A stretch of DNA of 42,279 nucleotides from a virus, in IMG/VR virus record IMGVR_UViG_3300022859_000008, positions 1-42,279 of that record. One strand, given 5' to 3'. A model generated the notes under the pieces. It was not told the origin of the DNA. It saw only the letters and a list, made by a program, of their open reading frames with translations, and made no database searches. Positions 1 through 7,622 of the stretch are shown here, in pieces. Numbering within the stretch: position 1 is the stretch's first letter; each line of letters starts with the position of its first letter. A program made the position numbers and the translations under genes.

Positions 1-528
1 GACACGGACAAAATGATCGAGGCGCAGGAAGCCCTAGCTCGAGCCACATCGGACAAGGACCGCTACGAGATTGCCAAGCAGCGCGCCGATCAGCGCCTAC
101 AGGCTCCCGAGCAGCAGCAGACGCAACAACAATACGCACCTCAACCCCAGCAGCAGCAACAACAAGCTGCTCCCGCGGTCGATCAAAAGGCACAGGGTTG
201 GGCGGAGAAGAACACGTGGTTTGGTCAAGACGAGGTCATGACCTATGCCGCCTTCGGTGTTCACCGTAGACTTGTCGAGGAAGAAGGGTTTGACCCACAG
301 AGCGATGAGTATTATAGTGAAATCGACCGCCGTATGCGTTCGGAGTTTCCGAACAAGCTCAAGGTGGAGAAGAGATCGGGGAATAGTCAGGTCGCACCTG
401 CTGGCTCTTCAGCATCCCGCAGCACAAAATCAGGGCGCAGGACCGTGAAGCTCTCACCGTCGCAGATCGCTATTGCGAAAAAGCTGAACGTCCCTCTTGA
501 GGAATACGCAAAGTACGTGAAGGATTGA
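1..528 (+). CDS. Probable scaffolding protein, C-terminal part (gene starts before the window)
   Basis: The frame is open from base 1, so the 5' end lies outside the window; an internal ATG sits at base 13. The visible part has a Gln-rich stretch at about residues 30-51 after that ATG, then a conserved-looking block with WAEKNTWFG and a charged acidic/basic helix region (about residues 63-115), and a basic C-terminus. This composition and the position two genes ahead of the capsid proteins fit phage scaffolding or head-assembly proteins, which guide procapsid assembly and are removed later. Remembered similarity to scaffold proteins of marine phages supports this; no catalytic motif is seen. 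A minor capsid protein is the alternative. The next gene starts 4 bases after its stop. Confidence 0.6.
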   Translation, partial: DTDKMIEAQEALARATSDKDRYEIAKQRADQRLQAPEQQQTQQQYAPQPQQQQQQAAPAVDQKAQGWAEKNTWFGQDEVMTYAAFGVHRRLVEEEGFDPQSDEYYSEIDRRMRSEFPNKLKVEKRSGNSQVAPAGSSASRSTKSGRRTVKLSPSQIAIAKKLNVPLEEYAKYVKD

Positions 529-532
529 TCTG

Positions 533-994
533 ATGACTGATAATAAACGAGCTCCACGAGCAACCGAATCGCGTGAAACAACCGCGCGCCGTAAACCATG
601 GGCACCGCCCAGTCACCTACAAGCACCTGACGCCCCTGAAGGCTATGTGCACCGTTGGATTCGAACAGCTATGCGAGGCGAGGAGGACGTGATGAACGTC
701 ACATCCAAACTTCGGGAAGGATGGGAACCTGTCCGTGCTGATGAGTATCCAACATACCACGCCCCTGTGATTGACTCTGGGAGTTACGCAGGCGTTATTG
801 GTCAAGGTGGTCTGATGTTGTGTCGCATCCCTGTCGAGACTGCGCAAGAACGATCCGCGTATTACGGGAACCGGACCCGCGAACAGATGCAGGCTGTCGA
901 TCAGGACTTAATGAAGGAGTCACATCCTTCGATGCCGATTCAAAACAATCGGCAAAGTCGTGTATCCTTCGGTGGACGTGGGTCTACCGATTAA
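533..994 (+). CDS. Conserved head-region protein of unknown function
   Basis: A 153-residue protein lying between the scaffold-like gene and the capsid genes, starting 4 bases after the scaffold stop. The N-terminal 25 residues are basic and probably disordered. Residues 35-75 contain a motif around PEGYVHRWIR and REGWEPVRADEYP that recurs at this location in marine phage genomes. There is no signal peptide, membrane segment or enzyme motif. Its place suggests a role in head assembly or a minor head component; the exact function is not known. Confidence 0.6.
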   Translation: MTDNKRAPRATESRETTARRKPWAPPSHLQAPDAPEGYVHRWIRTAMRGEEDVMNVTSKLREGWEPVRADEYPTYHAPVIDSGSYAGVIGQGGLMLCRIPVETAQERSAYYGNRTREQMQAVDQDLMKESHPSMPIQNNRQSRVSFGGRGSTD

Positions 995-1017
995 CTGAAA
1001 GCTAAAGGAGCTGTCAA

Positions 1018-1653
1018 ATGGCCAATACAAATGGCGCATTCGGTCTTCGTCCCATTGGAAAAGTGGGTCAGAACGCCAACAGCACTGGTGCAACTGAGTA
1101 TCGTATTGCTGCAGGCAACACGAACGCTATCTATCAGGGTTCCCCTGTTATCCCTCTCTCCACAGGTGTCATTGACATCGTTGGTGCAGATGCGGGTGGC
1201 ACGGTAGGTCTGCTGGGTGTGTTCTGGGGCTGTGAATACGTTTCCTCAACCACTGGTGAAAAGATCTTCTCTAACTACTGGCCTGGTTCAGGTGCAGATA
1301 CAGACCATCCTGTAAAGGCGTTCGTCTATGACGACCCAATGCAGACGTTTGTGATTGCATCAGATGCCTCACTGACCAACGAAGCCACGGCTCGCGGTCA
1401 CGTGTTCATCAATGCGAACTTCGCCGCAGCAACAACTGGTTCAAGTTCAACTGGTCTGTCTGCTGGTTCATTGGGTGTTAGCACAATCGCTGCTACAGCT
1501 GCTCTGCAGTTGCGGATTATGGGTTTCCAAAACGATCCCGATAACCAAGACTTCACCGCTGCTGGTATCCCTGTAATGGTTCGACTGAATAACCACTTCA
1601 ATTCCGCCAACGGTGGTATTGCAGCTGGTACTCCGTCGACTACTGGCGTTTAA
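1018..1653 (+). CDS. Head decoration or minor capsid protein (predicted)
   Basis: A 211-residue protein rich in Gly, Ala, Thr and Asn, with few charged residues and a beta-strand-like pattern, as expected of a virion surface protein. It starts with a strong ribosome site (AAAGGAG, 7 bases before ATG) and sits immediately before the major capsid gene, which is where decoration or head-stabilising proteins are commonly encoded. No membrane segment or enzyme motif is present. It could alternatively be a second capsid-shell protein. The assignment rests on position and composition, not on a recognised domain. Confidence 0.55.
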   Translation: MANTNGAFGLRPIGKVGQNANSTGATEYRIAAGNTNAIYQGSPVIPLSTGVIDIVGADAGGTVGLLGVFWGCEYVSSTTGEKIFSNYWPGSGADTDHPVKAFVYDDPMQTFVIASDASLTNEATARGHVFINANFAAATTGSSSTGLSAGSLGVSTIAATAALQLRIMGFQNDPDNQDFTAAGIPVMVRLNNHFNSANGGIAAGTPSTTGV

Positions 1654-1666
1654 GGAGGGCTGAAAC

Positions 1667-2581
1667 ATGGCTATTTCACGCGCACAACTCGCGAAAGAGC
1701 TGGAGCCGGGTCTTAACGCCCTCTTTGGCATGGAGTATGGTCGTTACGAAAACCAGCACTCCGAAATCTTCACCACTGAGTCTTCTGATCGTGCATTCGA
1801 AGAGGAAGTCATGCTGACCGGTTTCGGCGCAGCACCGACTAAATCTGAGGGTTCAGGCATCAACTTCGACGAAGCTGGTGAGGCTTACACTGCTCGGTAT
1901 AACCACGAGACTGTCGCTCTGGCGTTCTCGTTGACCGAGGAAGCTATCGAAGACAATCTTTACGACCGTCTTGGCTCACGCTATACACGTGCCCTTGCAC
2001 GCTCAATGGCTCACTCCAAGCAGGTGAAAGCCGCCGCTGTTCTGAACAACGCCTTTACAGGTGGTGCTTCAGCTGGTGGCGACGGTAAGGCGCTTTGTGC
2101 GACTGACCACCCACTTGCTAACGGTGGTGATTTTGCCAACACTCCATCAACTGCAGCTGACCTGAACGAAACATCTCTCGAAGATGCTTTGATCAACATT
2201 GCTGGTTTTGTTGATGAGCGCGGCATGAAGATCGCTCTTCGCGGCCTGAAGCTTGTCATCCCTCGCCAACTGCAGTTTATCGCAGAGCGTCTGATGGTGT
2301 CGAACCTCCGCGTCGGCACAGCCGACAACGATGTGAACGCGCTTAAATCAATGGGGATGCTTCCTGACGGCTACGCTGTCAACGACTTCCTCACAGATCC
2401 AGATGCGTTCTTCATCAAGACTGACGCACCTCGTGGCTTCGTACACTTCGAGCGCACACCTCTGTCGACCGGCATGGAAGCCGACTTCGACACAGGTAAC
2501 ATGAGGTTCAAAGCGAGGGAGCGTTACAGCTTCGGGTTCAGTGACCCTCGCGCCGTGTTTGCTTCACCTGGCGCAGCCTAA
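1667..2581 (+). CDS. Major capsid protein (HK97 fold, predicted)
   Basis: A 304-residue protein of the size and style of Mu gpT-like/HK97-fold major head proteins. The N-terminal half has the acidic segment with FEEEVMLTGFG and the long helix region around ALARSMAHSKQVKAAAVLNN; the middle holds the recognisable CATDHPLANGG loop; the C-terminal half contains IPRQLQFIAERLM and ends in a strand-rich region with RFKARERYSFGF. It forms the icosahedral shell. It follows the decoration-like gene by 13 bases with a GGAGG site, and a strong terminator follows its stop, so it probably ends a highly expressed transcript. There is no N-terminal prohead protease domain, consistent with a separate scaffold. 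Confidence 0.85.
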   Translation: MAISRAQLAKELEPGLNALFGMEYGRYENQHSEIFTTESSDRAFEEEVMLTGFGAAPTKSEGSGINFDEAGEAYTARYNHETVALAFSLTEEAIEDNLYDRLGSRYTRALARSMAHSKQVKAAAVLNNAFTGGASAGGDGKALCATDHPLANGGDFANTPSTAADLNETSLEDALINIAGFVDERGMKIALRGLKLVIPRQLQFIAERLMVSNLRVGTADNDVNALKSMGMLPDGYAVNDFLTDPDAFFIKTDAPRGFVHFERTPLSTGMEADFDTGNMRFKARERYSFGFSDPRAVFASPGAA

Positions 2582-2606
2582 TAAAAACAAGGACTTAGGT
2601 CTTTTT

Positions 2607-2635
2607 AAGCCCCGCTTCGGCGGGGCTTTTCTTTT
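2607..2635 (+). terminator. Rho-independent terminator after the capsid gene
   Basis: A perfect 8-bp stem AGCCCCGC/GCGGGGCT (2608-2615 and 2620-2627) closes a TTCG tetraloop, one of the most stable loops, and is followed by TTTTCTTTT. It lies 26 bases after the capsid stop codon. It would separate capsid transcription from the genes downstream. Confidence 0.9.
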
Positions 2636-2637
2636 GC

Positions 2638-2666
2638 TTGATATCTAAATTATTAGACCCTATACT
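2638..2666 (+). promoter_or_regulatory. Sigma-70-type promoter for the GIY-YIG gene
   Basis: TTGATA (2638-2643), a 17-base spacer and TATACT (2661-2666) match the housekeeping consensus well. The promoter begins just after the terminator U-tract and lies about 32 bases before the endonuclease ATG, so it would give that gene its own transcription. Confidence 0.7.
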
Positions 2667-2697
2667 CATAACTATACTAAACACAGGAGTCATAACT

Positions 2698-3534
2698 ATG
2701 AAAGAAGCTGTTATTTATTGGATCAAAAACAATCTGAACGACAAGTTTTACATTGGTAGCACTGTCCAGAGGTACGTTCGATGGAAAACCCATAAAAACA
2801 AACTGAATTGTGGCACACATCACTGCGCCCACCTACAGGCAGCTTGGAACAAGTACGGCTCTGAGGCATTTGAGTTCAAGGTCGTAGAGCGGATGCCTAC
2901 CACTGATGGGCTACAGGCGGCTGAGGACAAGTGGCTGGAACAACATGTGGGGCAGCCGCACTGCTACAACCACGGGCTCCGTTCGGGGGCGCCTTGGAGG
3001 GGGGCTGCAAAAGAAGACCACCCTCGTTATGGGGCAACCCTAACAGAACAACAGAAGCAGGTGATACGCGAAGCAACTATTGAGCAGTGGAAAACCTCGG
3101 ACCCACGCACGGGCAGAAAGCACAGCGATGAGACCAAGGAGAAGATCAGGACCAAGGTCCACGCTGCGTTAGCCGAGGGCCGCGGCGGCCGGTTCATCCC
3201 GACGGAGGAGACGCGCCAGAAGATGTCTGAGGGGCTCAAGGGGAACACCAATGCTCTTGGGCATGTGCGCTCGGCAGAAGAGCGTCAGGCGATTGCGGAA
3301 CGGGTGACAGGTAATCAGAACTGGCTTGGTAAGTCCCACAGCGAGGAGTCGAAGGCCAAGATGGGTCAGTCTGTCAAAGCGATTGCTCCAGACGGGACAG
3401 AGACGGTGTATTCTAGGACCACGGCGATTAAGGAGGAGCTCGGCATCTTTCTTCCGACGGTTCAGCGCTCTGTTAGGTCAGGCAAGGCGTTGAGCCGTGG
3501 GCCGTATAAGGGTTGGAGGTTCGAGTATGTTTAA
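2698..3534 (+). CDS. Free-standing GIY-YIG homing endonuclease with NUMOD motifs
   Basis: A 278-residue protein. The N-terminal nuclease domain shows the paired motifs of the GIY-YIG family (VIYWIKN near residue 5, FYIGST near 19), followed by the conserved Arg/His-containing helices and a Glu in SEAFEFKVVE. Residues about 140-225 hold repeated NUMOD3-like DNA-binding motifs (GRKHSDETKEKI and GKSHSEESKAKM), and the C-terminus has a NUMOD1-like helix-turn-helix (around YSRTTAIKEELGI). The start at 2698 is chosen for the ACAGGAG site 7 bases upstream; an upstream in-frame codon at 2638 lies inside the promoter. Such enzymes cut phage DNA and spread their own gene. It sits between the capsid terminator and the next structural gene, as an insertion would. 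Confidence 0.88.
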   Translation: MKEAVIYWIKNNLNDKFYIGSTVQRYVRWKTHKNKLNCGTHHCAHLQAAWNKYGSEAFEFKVVERMPTTDGLQAAEDKWLEQHVGQPHCYNHGLRSGAPWRGAAKEDHPRYGATLTEQQKQVIREATIEQWKTSDPRTGRKHSDETKEKIRTKVHAALAEGRGGRFIPTEETRQKMSEGLKGNTNALGHVRSAEERQAIAERVTGNQNWLGKSHSEESKAKMGQSVKAIAPDGTETVYSRTTAIKEELGIFLPTVQRSVRSGKALSRGPYKGWRFEYV

Positions 3535-3625
3535 ACCCTTTTCTTTCGAGGCCATTTCTTGTAGTGTGGGGACATCCCTGACAGCTGCATTGTGCGGCTG
3601 ACACTTACCCCGACAGGAGATTCCA

Positions 3626-3859
3626 ATGGGTACGACTTCATTTTCTGGACCAGTAAACTCGGCCAACGGCTTCGTAGGCGACATCACAGGTGATGTGACT
3701 GGCGACGTCACAGGCGCAGTTACAGCCACAACAGTAACAGCCACAGGCGCTCTTACCGCAACAGCTACAGACAACGTCTTCGTTGTCCCGACATCGGACC
3801 CTAGCGTTGCTGGTGCTCTCTGGAATGATGGCGGAACGCTTTCTGTCTCCGCAGGTTAA
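3626..3859 (+). CDS. Small Gly/Thr/Val-repeat structural protein
   Basis: A 77-residue protein with a strong AGGAG ribosome site. Residues 17-45 are a run of short repeats of the GDVTG type followed by TATTVTATG-like units, a pattern common in beta-rich virion proteins. The C-terminus (DPSVAGALWNDGGTLSVSAG) resembles the end of head-fibre or tail-fibre-associated proteins of marine phages. The role is inferred to be structural; no specific family is recognised. Confidence 0.6.
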   Translation: MGTTSFSGPVNSANGFVGDITGDVTGDVTGAVTATTVTATGALTATATDNVFVVPTSDPSVAGALWNDGGTLSVSAG

Positions 3860-3870
3860 GGAGATACAGC

Positions 3871-4383
3871 ATGGCTGGTTCTGATACAAAAAGTGTTCAC
3901 CGCCCCGGCTCCGGTTTTGCTCTTCTGGGGCGAGCTCGGATAACGGGGCTGTCCTATATTGGGACAGCCACGGCTGGCTACCTCAACATCTTTGACACGC
4001 TGACTGCTCCCGTAGCAGCAACCTACACACGATCTGGTACGACAGTGACTGTGACCTCGACTGGTCACGGCTTGAAGACTGGGGACATCGTAGGTATCGC
4101 CTTCCGCACAGGAACAGGCGGAGAGGCCTCTTCTGGCAACTACCCCATCACCGTGACATCGGCAAACGCGTTCACTCTCACAGAGCTCAACAGCGGCACC
4201 ATTTCAGGCACCGTTGTTTGCTCTTACGTGAACGGGAAGGGTGGCTGGGTTTTCAGCACGCAGGTTTCAGCGGGTGACACCTATGCCAACATCTTCAGTA
4301 TTCCAGGCGAGGGACTACTTGTGCGCCAGGGGATCTACGTCGAGATGACAAACGTCACTTCGGCCAACATCTTCTACAGCTAG
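3871..4383 (+). CDS. Predicted virion structural protein with a beta-rich insert
   Basis: A 170-residue protein starting 11 bases after the previous stop with a GGAGA site. Residues 50-108 form an Ig-like/FCCH-like beta module marked by TSTGHGLKTGD and NAFTLTELNSG; a similar module marked by DTGHGAITGD occurs in the tail nozzle-like protein at 12305-14209. The flanking parts are Gly/Ser/Thr-rich. It has no membrane or enzyme motif. The position among head and connector genes and the module shared with a tail protein suggest a virion surface component. Confidence 0.55.
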   Translation: MAGSDTKSVHRPGSGFALLGRARITGLSYIGTATAGYLNIFDTLTAPVAATYTRSGTTVTVTSTGHGLKTGDIVGIAFRTGTGGEASSGNYPITVTSANAFTLTELNSGTISGTVVCSYVNGKGGWVFSTQVSAGDTYANIFSIPGEGLLVRQGIYVEMTNVTSANIFYS

Positions 4384-4391
4384 GTGGCAGC

Positions 4392-4634
4392 ATGGCAAGG
4401 TCTGGCGTGAATCTTTCAGTTGGACGCGGAGAGAAACTCTCCGTCAAAGAAGGCGCGGGCCTCACAGCTAAGGGCCGCGCGAAGTACAACAAAAAGACCG
4501 GCAGCAATTTGAAGGCGCCAGCTCCAAATCCTAAGACCAAAGCGGACAAGGCTCGTAAGGCATCTTTTTGTGCACGGTCTGGGAGCTGGACAGGCGAACG
4601 GGGCAAGGCTGCCCGCAAAAGATGGAAATGCTGA
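4392..4634 (+). CDS. Small Lys/Arg-rich protein (DUF6321-like)
   Basis: An 80-residue, very basic protein. The core, with LTAKGRAKYNKKTGSNLKA and KADKARKASFCARSG, closely resembles a family of small marine phage proteins that I remember as DUF6321. It ends in KRWKC with two cysteines overall. Strong positive charge suggests nucleic-acid contact or packaging in the virion, but its function is unknown. It leads a run of four tiny genes with 1-2 base gaps or overlaps, so they are likely co-translated. Confidence 0.65.
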   Translation: MARSGVNLSVGRGEKLSVKEGAGLTAKGRAKYNKKTGSNLKAPAPNPKTKADKARKASFCARSGSWTGERGKAARKRWKC

Positions 4635-4635
4635 C

Positions 4636-4902
4636 ATGAGTAACGTGCAGATAACAGCTGAAGAGCTAGAAGCAATGCTCGACCGATCCGCGAAGCGAGG
4701 AGCGAGGGCCGCGCTTGAGGAGCTTGGCTTGCATGACGAGAGTGCGCCAAAGGATCTGGACGAGTTACGCAGTCTGTTGTCCGCATGGCGTGATACACGC
4801 AAGGCTGTTTGGCAAACAACTGTTCGACTGGCCACTGGTGGTCTGCTATTATTCATAGCAGGTGCAGTGTGGATGTCGTTCAAAGACAACGTGGGACAGT
4901 AA
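4636..4902 (+). CDS. Small single-pass membrane protein (DUF6127-like)
   Basis: An 88-residue protein starting one base after the previous stop. Residues 8-50 are an amphipathic acidic/basic helix; residues 66-82 (LATGGLLLFIAGAVWM region) form one transmembrane segment, followed by a short charged tail. The layout fits a small phage and prophage family I remember as DUF6127. It could be a holin-like or other lysis-related membrane protein, but it lies among virion genes rather than in the lysis cassette, so that is only a possibility. Confidence 0.55.
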   Translation: MSNVQITAEELEAMLDRSAKRGARAALEELGLHDESAPKDLDELRSLLSAWRDTRKAVWQTTVRLATGGLLLFIAGAVWMSFKDNVGQ

Positions 4903-4903
4903 T

Positions 4904-5089
4904 ATGAACCGCACCAACATGGCAAAACAAGTGATGGAGCCTCCGATGAAGAAGTGTTCAAAGACTAAAGGCGCAATGAAAAAGGGCTACATGAAAGGTG
5001 GCTCTGTCAAAGCGGGATATAAAAAAGGCGGCACGGTCGATCAGTCGATGTGCAGCCCCCGTAAGCAAATGGCTATGGGTAAGAAGTAA
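4904..5089 (+). CDS. Tiny Lys/Gly-rich protein
   Basis: A 61-residue basic protein starting one base after the previous stop; an in-frame ATG at 4919 is an alternative start. It contains repeated KKGY, KGGSV, KKGGTV units and two cysteines in a C-terminal MCSPRKQMAMGKK. Similar repeat-rich basic peptides are frequent in this position in marine phages. Function unknown. Its TAA stop overlaps the ATG of the next gene by one base. Confidence 0.5.
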   Translation: MNRTNMAKQVMEPPMKKCSKTKGAMKKGYMKGGSVKAGYKKGGTVDQSMCSPRKQMAMGKK

Positions 5090-5241
5090 TGGCTAAGAAG
5101 CCTGGTCTGTATGCCAACATTCAAGCTAAGAAGAAGCGGATAGCCGCAGGCTCTGGCGAGAAGATGAGGAAGCCCGGCTCTAAAGGGGCGCCAACTAACA
5201 AGGCGTTCAAGCAGTCGGCCAAAACGGCGAAAAAGAAATGA
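5089..5241 (+). CDS. 50-residue basic protein
   Basis: A complete small gene: its ATG shares a base with the upstream TAA, and its TGA overlaps the ATG of the next gene as ATGA (5238-5241). The protein has about one third Lys/Arg, begins MAKKPGLYANIQAKKKRI, and contains a GSGEKMRKPGSKGAPT stretch. I recognise this as a small protein recurring beside the adaptor gene of marine phages, with no known function. Translational coupling on both sides supports it being real. Confidence 0.65.
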   Translation: MAKKPGLYANIQAKKKRIAAGSGEKMRKPGSKGAPTNKAFKQSAKTAKKK

Positions 5242-5903
5242 CAACATCGGGCTCACGAGACTTCAACCTCGACGTCGCAGAAGCGATTGAAGAGGCCTAT
5301 GAGCGTATCGGTCTTGAGATGCGTACGGGCTACGACGCCAAGACGGCTCGTCGCTCGATGAACATCATGTTTGCGGAGTGGGCCAATCGGGGCCTGAATA
5401 TGTGGACGGTGTCGACTGGCACAACCACTGTGACGCAAGGCACGGCGCAATACACTCTTGCAGAAGATGTCGTCGACATACTGGACATGGTGTTGCGTCG
5501 CGACGGCACGGACTATGAGATGGCTCGGATCAGCCGTAGCGACTACCTGGACTTCCCGAACAAAACAGACCAGGGCCGCCCGTCTCAGTTCTATTACGAC
5601 CGTCAGATCGCACCTGTGATCAATCTCTGGCAGACGCCAGAGAACAGCACAGACCAGCTGGTGTATTACTATGTGCAGCGTATCGAGGACGTCGACAACC
5701 TGACCGACACCACGGGGATCCCGTTTCGGTTTTACCCCTGCATGGTTGCGGGCTTGGCCTACTACCTCTCTGTTAAGCGGGCTCCAGAACGCGTGCAGAT
5801 GATGAAGTCAATCTACGAGGAAGAGTTTCAGCGCGCTGCTAACGAGGACGAGACTCGTGTAGGGTTGAGGCTTGTTCCAAGTGCTCGCTCGATGAGGGTC
5901 TGA
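5238..5903 (+). CDS. Head-tail adaptor/connector-like protein
   Basis: A 221-residue protein. It begins with helices typical of adaptor proteins (FNLDVAEAIEEAYERIG), has a conserved MNIMFAEWANRGLNMW segment, a central beta section (residues 55-150) and C-terminal helices (YYLSVKRAPERVQMMKSIYEEEF). This arrangement matches podovirus adaptor or tail tubular A-type proteins that bind beneath the portal and receive the tail nozzle. It is translationally coupled to the preceding 50-residue gene. The exact counterpart (P22 gp4-like or T7 gp11-like) cannot be settled by eye. Confidence 0.65.
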   Translation: MTTSGSRDFNLDVAEAIEEAYERIGLEMRTGYDAKTARRSMNIMFAEWANRGLNMWTVSTGTTTVTQGTAQYTLAEDVVDILDMVLRRDGTDYEMARISRSDYLDFPNKTDQGRPSQFYYDRQIAPVINLWQTPENSTDQLVYYYVQRIEDVDNLTDTTGIPFRFYPCMVAGLAYYLSVKRAPERVQMMKSIYEEEFQRAANEDETRVGLRLVPSARSMRV

Positions 5904-5906
5904 GCC

Positions 5907-6209
5907 ATGGCTTTTGCTTCCGACAAAAACGCGTATGGGATCTCTGACCGGTCTGGTTTTCGTTACCGCCTGCGCGATATGCGCAAGGAGTGGACGGGTG
6001 CGCTTGTCGGGTCCGACGAGTATGAGGCGAAGCACCCGCAGCTCTACCCTCCAAAGGCAGGCCCGGATCCGCAGGCCTTACGCAATCCCCGCCCTGATCA
6101 GCCCGAGGCGCTTCAGGTCTACGTGGATGTGCCGACAGTAGAGGCACCTAGCCTTGTGAGCGTTCGTATGATAGGTAAGGCGGGACAGGTTACGGTGGTG
6201 ACAACATGA
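5907..6209 (+). CDS. Conserved small virion-region protein
   Basis: A 100-residue protein beginning MAFASDKNAYGISDRSGFRY, with a conserved RLRDMRKEWTG segment, a Pro-rich middle (PQALRNPRPDQPEAL) and a strand-like C-terminus. It recurs in this position, between two adaptor-like genes, in marine podoviruses. No enzyme or membrane motif. It overlaps the next ATG by 4 bases, so the two are probably made together. Structural role inferred from position only. Confidence 0.6.
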   Translation: MAFASDKNAYGISDRSGFRYRLRDMRKEWTGALVGSDEYEAKHPQLYPPKAGPDPQALRNPRPDQPEALQVYVDVPTVEAPSLVSVRMIGKAGQVTVVTT

Positions 6210-6856
6210 GCTTTACATACGGCCAACTCAAGCAGGCGATTCAGGATTACTCTGAATATGACGAGACCACTTTCGTCAACAACATCCCTTTGTTTATCCG
6301 CCAGGCTGAAGAGCGCATTCTCAAGCAGGTGCAACTCAGCTTGTTCCGTAAAAATGCTACTGCGTTTTCTGACAACGGGAACCCATATTTGGCTGTTCCG
6401 TCCGACTTCTTGGCACCGTACTCTTTGAGCTACCGCGGCAGCAACGGCGACCGTAGTTTCTTGGACTTCAAGGACGTGTCTTTTGTACAACAGTACAATC
6501 CCGACACCACCACTACAGGCACGCCGAAGTACTACGCTCAGTTCGACGTCGACTACTTTCTCTTGGGTCCGACGCCTGATCAGGAGTTCACCATGGAACT
6601 CCACTATCTGTATCGGCCTCAGAGCATCACTGAGCTTTCGGACGATGGAACGACCTGGCTCAGCACAAACGCTGAAATGGCCATGCTTTACGGATCCCTT
6701 TTGGAAGCGTACATTTTCATGAAGGGCGAGCCTGATGTCCTGTCGCTTTACGAAAAGCGCCTGCAGGAATCCATCGTTGGAATTAAACTTCTGGGCGAAG
6801 CCAAGGAAACCACAGACCAGTATCGCACTGGTCAAGTCGTGAGGCCCAAGACCTGA
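6206..6856 (+). CDS. SU10-type phage adaptor protein (predicted)
   Basis: A 216-residue protein. The N-terminus (YGQLKQAIQDYSEYDE, then IPLFIRQAEERILKQ) and the C-terminal helices (LYGSLLEAYIFMKGEPDVL and YEKRLQESI) are hallmarks of the family I remember as SU10-like adaptors; the middle is a beta domain with LLGPTPDQEFTMELHYLYRP. These proteins form the ring joining portal and tail in short-tailed phages. It overlaps its neighbours by 4 bases and 1 base. Function is assigned from family resemblance and context. Confidence 0.7.
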   Translation: MSFTYGQLKQAIQDYSEYDETTFVNNIPLFIRQAEERILKQVQLSLFRKNATAFSDNGNPYLAVPSDFLAPYSLSYRGSNGDRSFLDFKDVSFVQQYNPDTTTTGTPKYYAQFDVDYFLLGPTPDQEFTMELHYLYRPQSITELSDDGTTWLSTNAEMAMLYGSLLEAYIFMKGEPDVLSLYEKRLQESIVGIKLLGEAKETTDQYRTGQVVRPKT

Positions 6857-7152
6857 TGTTCAGTTTAGACCTTAGTGTAAAGCAAGACGCTCCTCTCGTT
6901 GGTGTTCGTGCAACCAATAACAGGGGGTTCACTCCCGAGGAGCTTGCTGCACAGTGCGCGCAGAAAGTTGTTTCAGTGGCTGACACTGCACCTCCCGCTA
7001 TCCGGGATCAAGCGGTTGCTTTTCAAAAGCACATCGAAAAGGTGGTCGAGCACTATTTGAAACAAGCGGTTCGCAGCGACCGCACAACTGTGTATAATGC
7101 ACTCAATGACGCGGGTCATCCCGACCTCGCACAACTGATAAGGAAACTGTGA
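6856..7152 (+). CDS. Conserved small phage protein, function unknown
   Basis: A 98-residue mostly helical protein with a recognisable NRGFTPEELAAQCAQK, VSVADTAPPAIRDQA and SDRTTVYNALNDAGHPDLA series. Proteins of this type are very common in marine podoviruses next to the adaptor genes, but no role has been established that I know of. Its ATG overlaps the adaptor stop (6856). It could be a chaperone or a minor virion component. Confidence 0.65.
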   Translation: MFSLDLSVKQDAPLVGVRATNNRGFTPEELAAQCAQKVVSVADTAPPAIRDQAVAFQKHIEKVVEHYLKQAVRSDRTTVYNALNDAGHPDLAQLIRKL

Positions 7153-7153
7153 C

Positions 7154-7591
7154 ATGGCGTTCACTGGGAATTTTCTTTGTACATCATTCAAGCAGGAGAT
7201 CCTGCAGGGTGTGCATAACTTTACGACAGGCACTGGCAATTCATTCAAGCTGGCGCTGTACACCAACAGTGCTGCGTTTACGGCAGCCACAACGGCTTAC
7301 ACCGCGACGAACGAAGTTGGTAACTCTGGTTCCTACGCAGCCGGCGGCGGCACGTTGACAAATGTCACACCAACAACATCTGGGACGACAGCCTTCACAG
7401 ACTTTGATGACCTGACATTCACGTCAGCCACTATCACTGCACGTGGCGCATTGATCTATAATGACACTGCGGCAGGCGATCCAAGTGTTGTTGTTCTAGA
7501 TTTTGGTGCTGACAAGACGTCGACCGCAGGCGATTTTCAGATTGTTTTTCCTACTGCCGATAGTTCAACGGCCATCATCCGGATTGCCTAA
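7154..7591 (+). CDS. Predicted tail or capsid surface protein
   Basis: A 145-residue, Thr/Ser/Ala/Gly-rich protein with low charge and a repeating beta-strand pattern, starting one base after the previous stop. The beginning MAFTGNFLCTSFKQEI and the end with FQIVFPTADSSTAIIRIA fit a small beta-sandwich virion protein repeatedly found before tail-fibre genes in marine phages. No enzyme motif. Function inferred as structural. Confidence 0.6.
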   Translation: MAFTGNFLCTSFKQEILQGVHNFTTGTGNSFKLALYTNSAAFTAATTAYTATNEVGNSGSYAAGGGTLTNVTPTTSGTTAFTDFDDLTFTSATITARGALIYNDTAAGDPSVVVLDFGADKTSTAGDFQIVFPTADSSTAIIRIA

Positions 7592-7622
7592 GCCACTCTG
7601 CCTAACGGAGGAGTGACTGGTT

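Noticed and set aside
2638-2697. Upstream extension of the GIY-YIG gene to 2638
   Set aside because: The extra 20 codons lie on the terminator/promoter sequence; ATG at 2698 has a proper ribosome site and begins the domain.
3535-3625. Structured RNA between the GIY-YIG gene and the next structural gene
   Set aside because: Short complementary segments are present, but I could not draw a consistent stable fold that does not need a pseudoknot.
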